Below, in pieces: positions 6,237 through 13,248 of a DNA stretch of 15,308 nt. Positions within the stretch are counted from its first letter, which is position 1. Each line of letters begins with the position of its first letter. The stretch is from Chersky-822 sp035509195. Its GTDB lineage: Bacteria; Actinomycetota; Actinomycetes; Streptosporangiales; Streptosporangiaceae. Both the position numbers and the translations under genes were made by a program. The stretch lies in assembly GCA_035509195.1 (NCBI GenBank), contig DATJLT010000109.1:1-15308 (forward strand). The letters are read 5' to 3'. The notes under the pieces are model-generated. The model had not been told where the DNA came from and ran no database searches. It was given only the letters and a program-made list of their open reading frames with translations.

Positions 6237-7387
6237 CCGGCTGGGTCGACCGTGCGCTCGCCGAGGCCGAGCTTGAGCAGCCGGAGCGCCGTGGTTCCCC
6301 GCAGCCGGCGCCAGGGACGGTGCGCGAAGAGCTCGTGCTCGAGCGGATCGACAGGACCAGAAGGGCGCGTCCCAGGGTAAGAGAAGACCGCATCACGATG
6401 TCGCACGGAGCGGGAGGCAAGGCGACCCAGTCGCTGATTGAGGCCATTTTCCTCGATGCCTTCGCTAACCCGCTGCTCGAGCCGCTTGAAGACGGCGCGA
6501 CCCTTGAGATCGGTGAGTCGCGGCTGGCGTTCACGACCGACTCCTACGTGGTCTCGCCGCTCTTCTTTCCCGGCGGCAACATAGGTGACCTGGCCGTCAA
6601 CGGCACCGTCAACGACCTGTCGATGACCGGAGCGGTCCCGCTTTACCTGTCCGCCGGCTTCATACTCGAAGAGGGTTTCCCCGTTGATGACCTGAGCAAG
6701 ATCACCGCGTCGATGGCGGTCGCGGCCCGTCAGGCAGGCATCCAGGTCGTGACCGGCGACACGAAGGTCGTACAGCGAGGCAAGGCCGACGGCTGCTACA
6801 TCAACACCGCGGGCGTCGGCCTGATCGACCCCGACGTGAGCCTCGGCGTCGCCCATGCGCGCCCTGGTGACGCGATCATCGTCAGCGGCCCGATCGGCGA
6901 CCACGGCGTCACGATCATGCTGGCCCGCGGCGAACTGGACATCGAAGCCGACATCAGCTCAGACACCGCGCCGCTGAACAGCCTGGTCGCGACCCTCCTC
7001 CGCGCGACGCCTGGCGTACGGGCGCTGCGCGACGCCACGAGGGGCGGCGTGGCGACGATACTCAACGAGATCGCCAGGGCCGCCGACGTAGGCGTTCTGG
7101 TCAATGAGGACGCGATCCCCGTCCGCGAACCGGTGCGCGGAGCGGCGGAACTGCTCGGCATTGACCCTATGTACGTGGCGTGCGAGGGACGGATGGTCGT
7201 CGTGGTGGAAGGCGCGGTCGCTGATGTGGCGCTTAACGCGCTGCGCGGGCACCAGGCAGGCGCGGACTCGGCCATCATCGGCCAGGTGACCGCCGAGCCA
7301 AAGGGCGTCGTTCAGCTCAGAACCTCGTTCGGTGGCACCCGGATCGTCGACCTCCTCGTGGGCGATCCGCTGCCGAGAATTTGCTGA
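6233..7387 (+). CDS. hypE: Carbamoyl dehydratase HypE
   Basis: 384 aa from ATG 6233 (ATGA overlap with hypD). HypE takes carbamoyl from HypF on its C-terminal cysteine and dehydrates it with ATP to thiocyanate, the source of the CN ligands. The invariant C-terminus P-R-I-C is present. The PurM-like core opens with I-T-M-S-H-G-A-G-G-K at about residue 54, followed by T-T-D-S-Y-V-V-S-P and G-D-L-A-V-N-G-T-V-N-D-L-S. About 50 residues precede the core, more than in E. coli HypE. The part from about residue 32 looks like the usual actinobacterial leader, so a downstream GTG start (codons 30 or 35) is possible. Catalytic features are intact. Confidence 0.97.
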   Translation: MTGWVDRALAEAELEQPERRGSPQPAPGTVREELVLERIDRTRRARPRVREDRITMSHGAGGKATQSLIEAIFLDAFANPLLEPLEDGATLEIGESRLAFTTDSYVVSPLFFPGGNIGDLAVNGTVNDLSMTGAVPLYLSAGFILEEGFPVDDLSKITASMAVAARQAGIQVVTGDTKVVQRGKADGCYINTAGVGLIDPDVSLGVAHARPGDAIIVSGPIGDHGVTIMLARGELDIEADISSDTAPLNSLVATLLRATPGVRALRDATRGGVATILNEIARAADVGVLVNEDAIPVREPVRGAAELLGIDPMYVACEGRMVVVVEGAVADVALNALRGHQAGADSAIIGQVTAEPKGVVQLRTSFGGTRIVDLLVGDPLPRIC

Positions 7388-7395
7388 CAGAAAGA

Positions 7396-7725
7396 ATGCA
7401 TGAACTCGCGATTACCGAGGGCGTCATAGCGGCCGTGACTGAGCGGCTGCCTGATGCCAGGATCACGTGCGTGAAGCTGGAGATCGGGGCGATGTCAGGA
7501 GTGGTGGCCGATTCCGTTCGGTTTTGCTTTGACCTGGCGACCGAGGGTACTCCGCTGGAGGGGGCCAGCCTGGAGATCGTCGAGCCGCCTGCCGCGTGCC
7601 TGTGCCGTAGCTGCGGTGCCGAGTTCGAGCCTGAAGGGCTGATCGCGCTCTGCCCGTGCGGTAGCGCGGACGTGACCGTGCTGTCCGGGTCTGAGCTGCG
7701 CATCCTCTCGGTGCAGGTGGCCTGA
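7396..7725 (+). CDS. hypA: Nickel chaperone HypA
   Basis: 109 aa from ATG 7396. This start is chosen because HypA needs M-H2-E at the N-terminus (H2 binds nickel); the TTG five codons earlier would bury it. HypA delivers nickel to the large subunit with HypB. The core strand V-K-L-E-I-G-A-M-S-G is typical. The zinc site is C70-R-S-C73 with C86-P-C88, the second pair being C-x-C rather than the C-x-x-C of E. coli HypA. C68 is an additional nearby cysteine. It starts 8 bp after the hypE stop and ends 2 bp before hypB. No strong ribosome-binding site is seen, so coupling to hypE translation is likely. Confidence 0.96.
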   Translation: MHELAITEGVIAAVTERLPDARITCVKLEIGAMSGVVADSVRFCFDLATEGTPLEGASLEIVEPPAACLCRSCGAEFEPEGLIALCPCGSADVTVLSGSELRILSVQVA

Positions 7726-7727
7726 GC

Positions 7728-8531
7728 ATGTGCGCGACCTGTGGCTGTGACGGGGCAGGGGCGGTCGTGCACGCGCACGACGGGCACGTGCATGCGCACG
7801 CTTCCGCCGACACCAGGACCGTGGTGCTGCAGCAGAAGATCCTGGCGAAGAACGACGGGCTCGCCGAGCGAAACCGTGTCTTCCTTGCTGAGCGCGGTGT
7901 GGTCATGGTGAACCTGATGAGTTCTCCTGGCTCGGGCAAGACGACGCTGCTCGAGCGAACCGCGCGCGAACTGGCCGGCCGGCTGCGGATCGGCGTGATC
8001 GAAGGCGATCAGGAGACCTCGCTCGACGCCGGGAGGATCGGCGCGGCCGGCTGCGCGGTCGTGCAGGTCAACACCGGCACGGGCTGCCACCTTGACGCGG
8101 AGATGGTGGGGGCCGCGCTGCGTGAGCTTGACCCGGTGCCAGGTTCTGTCGTGGTCGTCGAGAACGTGGGGAACCTGGTTTGCCCTGCGCTTTTCGACCT
8201 CGGGGAAGCCAGGCGGATCGTGCTGGCGTCGGTGCCAGAGGGCGAGGACAAGCCAGCCAAGTACCCGCACATGTTCAGGCAGGCCGACCTCGTGCTGGTA
8301 AGCAAGGTGGACTTGCTGCCCTATCTGCGGTTTGACCTCGGCCGGTACCAGACGGACCTGGCGCGGATCGCGCCCGCCGCGCGGGTAATGAAGATCTCAG
8401 CGGAGAGCGGCGAAGGCTTGACCGGCTGGTACGACTGGCTCGCTGGCGCGCTACCCTGGCCAGGCGCCGGCGACCGCGGCCACCACGGCCTGGCCCAGGC
8501 TGATGCCGCCGTCGTTGCAGGGGACCCTTGA
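7728..8531 (+). CDS. hypB: Nickel-inserting GTPase HypB
   Basis: 267 aa. This SIMIBI-class GTPase loads nickel with HypA. The N-terminus has the high-affinity metal motif M-C2-A-T-C5-G-C7 and a short His-rich stretch (H15, H17, H20, H22, H24). The P-loop is S-S-P-G-S-G-K71-T-T. The G-domain metal site is C120-H121 and C152 (N-L-V-C-P). D-x-E-T-S-L and S-K-V-D-L nucleotide motifs are visible. AGGTGG at 7715-7720 is the ribosome-binding site. The family normally ends soon after the Y-D-W-L helix; here a 26-residue tail (242-267) is read antisense to the conserved C-terminus of hypF. The tail is probably not functional, but that is inference. Confidence 0.97.
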   Translation: MCATCGCDGAGAVVHAHDGHVHAHASADTRTVVLQQKILAKNDGLAERNRVFLAERGVVMVNLMSSPGSGKTTLLERTARELAGRLRIGVIEGDQETSLDAGRIGAAGCAVVQVNTGTGCHLDAEMVGAALRELDPVPGSVVVVENVGNLVCPALFDLGEARRIVLASVPEGEDKPAKYPHMFRQADLVLVSKVDLLPYLRFDLGRYQTDLARIAPAARVMKISAESGEGLTGWYDWLAGALPWPGAGDRGHHGLAQADAAVVAGDP

Positions 8532-10700
8532 GTGCGTGAGCACCGTGAAGCCATCGGCTTCGAGGCCGGCGACGGTGAGCGCGAGCAGTAGCTGGTTCTG
8601 GAAGACGCCGCCAGACAGCGCGACCGTGCCGAGCTGGGTCCGCTGCCTGATCGAATCGCAGGTTGCCGTGATCAGGTCCGCAAGCGCGCGATGGAAGCGA
8701 GCCGCGATGACGTCACGGCTTGTTCCGGCCCCGAGGTCATCGGCCACGGCCCTGACCAGGCCGACGGACGTCTGCGCCGGGTAGGCGCCGTGATCGCCGC
8801 TGGCGGCTAGCTGTTCCAGTTCGATCGCGGCCTGGCCTTCGTAGTTGACCGAGTCCCTGACACCGAGAATCGCCGCGACCGCGTCGAAGAGCCGGCCCGC
8901 GCTCGAGGTGAGCGGGGAGTTGACGCCGCGCCTGGCCATCGCGGTCACTACCGTCCACGAGCCGGCGTTTCTGCGGGCCACGTCGAGCGGCGGCGGACCG
9001 TCGGGAAAGGCAGCGTCAAGGTAGGCGGCGGCCATGCGCCACGGATGCCTGATCGCTGCCGCGCCGCCTGGCATCGGGACCGGCGCCAGATGACCAGCAC
9101 GCTCCATCGCGGCCAGCCCGCCCGCCAGGAACTCGCCGCCCCAGATCGTCCCGTCCGTTCCGTAACCGGTGCCGTCGAACGCCACGCCGATGACCTCGGC
9201 GGTCGCGTCCAGGCCGTTGTCCGCCAGGCAAGAGGCGATGTGCGCGTGATGGTGCTGCACGCCGATCACGCGCAACTCGGGGAAGCGCTCGGCAAGGTCG
9301 AGCGCGTACTTCGTTGACAGGTACTCAGGGTGCAGATCGTGGGCCAGCACCTGCGGCTCGATCGAGAACAGCCGCTTGAAGTGCTCGATGCCCTCGGTGA
9401 ACGCGATGAGCGTGGCCACGTTCTCGAGGTCGCCGATGTGATGCGAGAGGAACGCGCGGTTGTCCTTGCCCAGGCAGAAGGTGTTCTTGAGTTCGGCGCC
9501 GCAGGCCAGGACCGGCTGATCGAACGTCACAGGCACGGCCAGCGGCTCTGGCGCGTAACCGCGCGATCGCCTGATCAGGGCGGGCTTGCCGCGGAACGAG
9601 CGCAGCACGGAGTCGTCGGTCCTGATATGGATGGCGCGGTCGTGGCTGAGGAAGTCGTCGGCGATGCCTGACAGCCGTTCCAGCGCATCATCGTCGGTGT
9701 AGGCGATCGGCTCGTCTGACCGGTTACCGCTGGTCAGGACCATCGGCCGGCCGACCTCCGCCAGCAGCAGATGGTGCAGCGGGGTGTAAGGCAGCATGAC
9801 GCCCAGGTGCGAGTTGCCCGGGGCGACCGCAGGTGCCACGCCGGCGCCCGGTCGCCTTGGCAGCAGCACGATCGGCCGCCGCCGGCTGGTGAGCAGCAGT
9901 TCGGCGGCCTCGTCCACCTCGCCGAGCAGCCTGGCTTCTTCGACCGATGAGACCATCACCGCGAACGGCTTGTCCTCCCTGTGCTTGCGCGAACGCAGCG
10001 CAGAGGCCGCGACCGCGCTGGTCGCGTCAACGGCGAGGTGATATCCGCCCAGGCCCTTCACCGCCAGCACGCCGCCGCCTGCCAGGACCCTGGCGGCGCC
10101 GGCAAGCGGCTCCCCTGCGGCGAGGGCCAGCGACAGCCGGGGCCCGCACGCCGGGCAGCACGTCGGCTGAGCGTGAAAACGGCGATCGGCTGGATCCTGA
10201 TATTCGGCCGCGCAAAGCGCGCACATCTCGAACGCGGCCATCGTCGTGAACGGCCGGTCGTAAGGCACGTCCTTGATGATCGTGAAGCGCGGTCCGCAAT
10301 TCACGCAATTGATGAACGGATAACCAAACCGGCGGTCCGCCGTATCCTTCAGTTCGGCCAGGCAATCGTCGCAGGTCGCGGTGTCCGCCGAGATCAGCGT
10401 GCGTCGCTCGCCGCCAGGCGGGCTCGGCACGATCAGGAAGTCCATGTCGCCCGCCAGGGGGAGCGCGGCAGCGGAGATACGCTCGACGCTGGCCAGCGGC
10501 GGCGCGTCCGTCCGCAGCGCGACCAGGAACTTGCCGACCGCTTCCTGCTCGCCCTCGACCTCGGCGAACACGCCGTCCACGTCGTTGCCGACCAGCCCGG
10601 TGAGGCCAAGGCCCGTCGCCAGCCCGTACGCGAACGGGCGGAAGCCAACGCCCTGGACGATGCCCTCGACTCGCACGCGGGCCCTGATGCGCCGGCTCAT
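8451..10700 (-). CDS. hypF: Carbamoyltransferase HypF
   Basis: 749 aa from ATG 10700, matching the usual 750. A GTG at 10736 is possible but lies inside a strong inverted repeat, so the ATG is preferred; no clear ribosome-binding site is seen for either. HypF converts carbamoyl phosphate to carbamoyl-AMP and transfers carbamoyl to the HypE C-terminal Cys. Domains in order are: acylphosphatase (V-Q-G-V-G-F-R21-P-F; N39); two zinc-finger-like repeats (C-D-D-C, C-V-N-C, C-A-L-C, C-P-A-C); a YrdC-like domain (G-G-Y-H-L-A-V-D-A, R-K-H-R-E-D-K-P-F); and a Kae1-like domain with H483-H-H-A-H487 and F-D-G-T-G-Y-G. The C-terminal N-D-G-G-I-S-L-G-Q-A is intact. It is transcribed towards hypB and overlaps its end by 81 bp, so it is a separate unit from the other hyp genes. 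Confidence 0.97.
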   Translation of the reverse strand: MSRRIRARVRVEGIVQGVGFRPFAYGLATGLGLTGLVGNDVDGVFAEVEGEQEAVGKFLVALRTDAPPLASVERISAAALPLAGDMDFLIVPSPPGGERRTLISADTATCDDCLAELKDTADRRFGYPFINCVNCGPRFTIIKDVPYDRPFTTMAAFEMCALCAAEYQDPADRRFHAQPTCCPACGPRLSLALAAGEPLAGAARVLAGGGVLAVKGLGGYHLAVDATSAVAASALRSRKHREDKPFAVMVSSVEEARLLGEVDEAAELLLTSRRRPIVLLPRRPGAGVAPAVAPGNSHLGVMLPYTPLHHLLLAEVGRPMVLTSGNRSDEPIAYTDDDALERLSGIADDFLSHDRAIHIRTDDSVLRSFRGKPALIRRSRGYAPEPLAVPVTFDQPVLACGAELKNTFCLGKDNRAFLSHHIGDLENVATLIAFTEGIEHFKRLFSIEPQVLAHDLHPEYLSTKYALDLAERFPELRVIGVQHHHAHIASCLADNGLDATAEVIGVAFDGTGYGTDGTIWGGEFLAGGLAAMERAGHLAPVPMPGGAAAIRHPWRMAAAYLDAAFPDGPPPLDVARRNAGSWTVVTAMARRGVNSPLTSSAGRLFDAVAAILGVRDSVNYEGQAAIELEQLAASGDHGAYPAQTSVGLVRAVADDLGAGTSRDVIAARFHRALADLITATCDSIRQRTQLGTVALSGGVFQNQLLLALTVAGLEADGFTVLTHSRVPCNDGGISLGQAVVAAVAGAWPG

Positions 10701-10724
10701 GAAGCTAAGTTTGCAGGCAACAGC

Positions 10725-10765
10725 GGATCCGGGCACCGGGTACGAGGAGCCCAGTGCCCGGATCC
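10725..10765 (-). terminator. Long inverted repeat, candidate terminator of the 10806-11897 gene
   Basis: GGATCCGGGCAC (10725-10736) and GTGCCCGGATCC (10754-10765) form a perfect 12-bp stem. Three more G-C pairs inside (10738-10740 with 10750-10752) follow one mismatch. It lies about 40 bp past the stop of the minus-strand secreted-protein gene and just ahead of hypF, which fits a GC-rich actinobacterial terminator without a U-tract. It could also act as a binding site or attenuator in front of hypF. Confidence 0.6.
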
Positions 10766-10805
10766 TGGCTAGGTTGCCGAACTAGTTCTCAGCGAACGAG
10801 GCAGT

Positions 10806-11897
10806 TCAGCTGTAGACGTGAAGGACGATCGTGCCGTCCGCGGACGGCTTGGTGGTCGCGAGCACGTCCTGGTACAGCGCGGGCGAGACCGCGGTGCGGA
10901 CGGTCGGGATGACGACCGGGGTGGTCCAGATGGTCCCTGTGAGGGTCTGGAACCTGACGGTCGTTGATCCTGGAGACTTGTAGACGAGCAGCAGCGGGCC
11001 GAAGCCGGTCAGCGTGCTGTCGGAGGCGGCCGGGCCTTCGATGGTGGCCGCACCCGGAACCTGCGCCGGGCCGGTGAAGACCGGCTTGACCAGGTTGGCC
11101 GCGGTGTCAGGAGTGGTGCTGTACAGGATCTCGCTGGTGCTGTGCTGCCGCCAGAAGAAGTACAGCGTGCCGGTCGTTGCGTTGCTCTGGACCTCGGCCA
11201 GGGCAGGGGTGTCAGCCGTGCAAGGAGCGCCCTTGCAGCCCTTGGTCACCGGGGCGCCAGGGACGATGGCTGAGTTGCTCCAGCTGAAGCCGCGGTGGCT
11301 CGGGGTGCCGACCGAGAAACGCACGTGGTTGGCCGGCCCGCGCCAGGACACCACGACACGGTAGGCGACGTTGGTGAACTGGACCGCAGGAGCGTTAGAG
11401 GTGTCGGTGTAGAGGACGTGAGTCGGGATGATCGTGGCCTTGGTCCACGTGATCGTGCCGTTGGACAGCGTCTCGCCCTGTTCGTACCAGATGTGGTGGT
11501 CGGCGTGACCTGTCCACATGGCGAGGATCGCGTCCTTGCCGTAGGGATCAATGTAGGAACGGAACACCGGCGGAGAGCTGGTGATCGCGGTGCTGCCAGG
11601 CAGTTCGAACTTCGCGCTCCACTTGCCCTTGTTGATGCCAGGGGCCTTGTACTTGTAGAAGATGTGACCGGCAACGGCGCGCTGGCGCCAGCCCACGATG
11701 AGGCCGGTGCCGCCCGGGCCTGGGAAGGTGATCGAGCTGATCGCCGGAGTGTCGTTCGTGATCGCGCCTGGCACCGGGCCCTTCGGGCCTGACCAGGTCG
11801 CGCTCGGCGCCGCGTAGGCGACGCTAGCGCCGAGTGCGCAGATCGTGCCAGCCGCGGCCGCCGCGAGGGCGAGCCTCGTCATCGGACGTCTGAACAT
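10806..11897 (-). CDS. Secreted protein with six ~60-residue repeats (probable beta-propeller)
   Basis: 363 aa from ATG 11897, with GAGGT about 8 bp upstream. It begins with a Sec signal peptide: R3-R-P-M-T-R, a hydrophobic stretch from L9 to about A24, and a cleavage-like A-Y-A-A (27-30). The mature part has a repeating unit of [VIL]-P-[GT]...x-P-A followed about 18 residues later by W-x-(G/R) and then I-x-Y. The anchoring prolines are P51, P110, P170, P230, P289 and P339, and the anchoring aromatics are W70, W128, W185, W249 and Y306. Spacing of about 60 gives six units, as in sialidase-like or lectin-type six-bladed propellers. C220 and C225 may form a disulfide. I recognise no catalytic motif (no Asp-box), so function is unknown; carbohydrate or surface binding is a guess. 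It has no evident link to the hydrogenase genes. Confidence 0.85.
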   Translation of the reverse strand: MFRRPMTRLALAAAAAGTICALGASVAYAAPSATWSGPKGPVPGAITNDTPAISSITFPGPGGTGLIVGWRQRAVAGHIFYKYKAPGINKGKWSAKFELPGSTAITSSPPVFRSYIDPYGKDAILAMWTGHADHHIWYEQGETLSNGTITWTKATIIPTHVLYTDTSNAPAVQFTNVAYRVVVSWRGPANHVRFSVGTPSHRGFSWSNSAIVPGAPVTKGCKGAPCTADTPALAEVQSNATTGTLYFFWRQHSTSEILYSTTPDTAANLVKPVFTGPAQVPGAATIEGPAASDSTLTGFGPLLLVYKSPGSTTVRFQTLTGTIWTTPVVIPTVRTAVSPALYQDVLATTKPSADGTIVLHVYS

Positions 11898-11932
11898 TCT
11901 TGTAACCTCGCGTTTTCTAGTAGAGGTTTGCC

Positions 11933-11946
11933 TCGTCGCGCGACGA
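11933..11946. promoter_or_regulatory. Perfect 14-bp palindrome TCGTCGCGCGACGA
   Basis: A perfect self-complementary 14-mer lies 36 bp upstream of the minus-strand secreted-protein start, within the 241-bp gap between two divergent genes. Size and position fit a repressor operator. No regulator is encoded beside it in the window. CG-rich palindromes can arise by chance in such DNA, so support is modest. Confidence 0.35.
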
Positions 11947-12003
11947 AGCACCGCAAGATTACGATTGGCACGCTGAGCCGCGATCTGGGATTCTCATTGA
12001 CTT

Positions 12004-12037
12004 GGCTGGGATCTGTCCCGACTTTCTGTGCCCAGCC
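12004..12037. promoter_or_regulatory. 7-bp inverted repeat with 20-nt loop in divergent intergenic region
   Basis: GGCTGGG (12004-12010) and CCCAGCC (12031-12037) are perfectly complementary around a 20-base pyrimidine-rich centre. It is midway between the divergent secreted-protein genes. It could be a transcription-factor site or a 5' leader hairpin of the rightward gene. I cannot match it to a known riboswitch. Confidence 0.3.
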
Positions 12038-12138
12038 TGAGTTTCCTGAGCCGGGCCGCGCTGAAGTCGCCGCAACCGTTGCTGGCGCCCTTTAGTCCTA
12101 GGGGTTGACGCAAAGGACATTCACGGAAAGGTCATGCT

Positions 12139-13248
12139 ATGTTTCGCCCCTGGAAGACGGCCGCGCTAGCGGCCAGCGCGTTTTGCCTGCTCAGCCTTGC
12201 CGCCTCGCCGGCGATCGCCGCCCCGGCAGCTCGGGTGGCGGCGAAGGTTCCCTTGGGCAAGGTCGGCCCCGGCTGGTCTGTCGTCGAGTATTCGAGCGGC
12301 AGCCTCACCAAGTCAGGAACGGAGATCTTGTACCTCACCAGCCCTGAAGGCAAGAAGTACCGCATCTACTCGCGAAAAGCAGCCCCGGTGCCGCAAGCTC
12401 TCATCGACTGGTCAGGCAACGGCCAGCGCGTGCTGCTCAACTCGCAGTTCGACGCGAACTCCCCTGACAACATCGAGCAGGTCAGCGTGGCTACCGGCAA
12501 GGTCATCTCCAGGTTCAGCTGGCCTGGCAGCGTCTATCCGCTCGGATACACCAAGCCGGACGGCCTCAACATCCTCGCGGTCAGCTACACAGGGACGAGG
12601 TGGCAGCTTCAGCGGTACAACCTGCAGGGGCAGCTACAGAAGGTGCTGGCATCGGGCGGTCCTCAGTTTGACCCCGCCGCCATTTACTCGCCAGGCGGTA
12701 CCTCGCTGATCGTCTCCATGAGCAAGGGCCTTGAGGAGGTCAGCAACCTCGGCGGCGTCACGGCGCGCTTTGTCGTGGGCAGGACCGCCGCGTGCTATCC
12801 GAAGCAGTGGCAGAACTCGTCCACTGTCCTCGCCGTCTGCTACCCGCGCACCCAGACGGCGCCGCCGCGCAACAGCCTCTGGCTGGTCAACATCAAGACG
12901 GGCAAGTCGAGCCTGCTCGGCAATCCGCCCAAGGGCACGCAGGCGGCGAACGCGTGGCGGCTCGGAAGCAGGCTTTACCAGCAGGATTACTACTACTGCG
13001 ACTTCATCTCCCAGCAGTACCGCAACGGCTCCACGCACGTGATCAAGGTGCCGGGAAACGCCGGCGCGCAGGTCGCCGGCGTGCTTGGCTCACGGCTGCT
13101 GCTGGCCGCACAGCCCAAGTGCGGGCCGATCGGCACGTCCCTTGCCTGGTTCAACCCGGTGACCAAGGCGCTTCACTACGTGCTGCGCCCGAAGGGCGCC
13201 ACGACCGGCGTCGAGCACGTCGTGGCGTTCGGCGAACGGGGGATCTAG
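12139..13248 (+). CDS. Secreted WD40/TolB-like beta-propeller protein, function unknown
   Basis: 369 aa from ATG 12139, with GGAAAGG at 12125-12131. It has a Sec signal peptide (K6, hydrophobic A8 to about A22, cleavage near A-I-A-A). The mature protein has recurrent strand pairs typical of irregular propellers: S-V-V-E-Y-S, T-E-I-L-Y-L, Q-R-V-L-L-N, N-I-L-A-V-S, T-S-L-I-V-S, S-L-W-L-V-N-I-K-T-G-K-S, and S-R-L-L-L-A. Phrases such as V-A-T-G-K-V-I-S-R-F and F-N-P-V-T-K are blade-edge signatures. Four cysteines in the mature part suggest two disulfides, as expected outside the cell. No lipobox, catalytic motif or sortase signal is seen. It is divergent from the secreted repeat protein at 10806 and its stop overlaps that of the usp gene. 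The exact function cannot be told. Confidence 0.8.
   Translation: MFRPWKTAALAASAFCLLSLAASPAIAAPAARVAAKVPLGKVGPGWSVVEYSSGSLTKSGTEILYLTSPEGKKYRIYSRKAAPVPQALIDWSGNGQRVLLNSQFDANSPDNIEQVSVATGKVISRFSWPGSVYPLGYTKPDGLNILAVSYTGTRWQLQRYNLQGQLQKVLASGGPQFDPAAIYSPGGTSLIVSMSKGLEEVSNLGGVTARFVVGRTAACYPKQWQNSSTVLAVCYPRTQTAPPRNSLWLVNIKTGKSSLLGNPPKGTQAANAWRLGSRLYQQDYYYCDFISQQYRNGSTHVIKVPGNAGAQVAGVLGSRLLLAAQPKCGPIGTSLAWFNPVTKALHYVLRPKGATTGVEHVVAFGERGI

Noticed and set aside
6188..6904. Minus-strand open frame of 238 codons opposite hypE
   Set aside because: hypE is certain from its PurM-like core and C-terminal PRIC. The antisense frame has no recognisable domain.
10701..10736. Alternative GTG start of hypF at 10736
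   Set aside because: It falls inside the stem of a 12-bp inverted repeat, and the ATG at 10700 gives the standard family length and N-terminus.
9981..10772. Plus-strand open frame of 263 codons opposite hypF
   Set aside because: Antisense to the zinc-finger and acylphosphatase region of hypF. The Arg/Ala/Gly-rich translation has no family signature.
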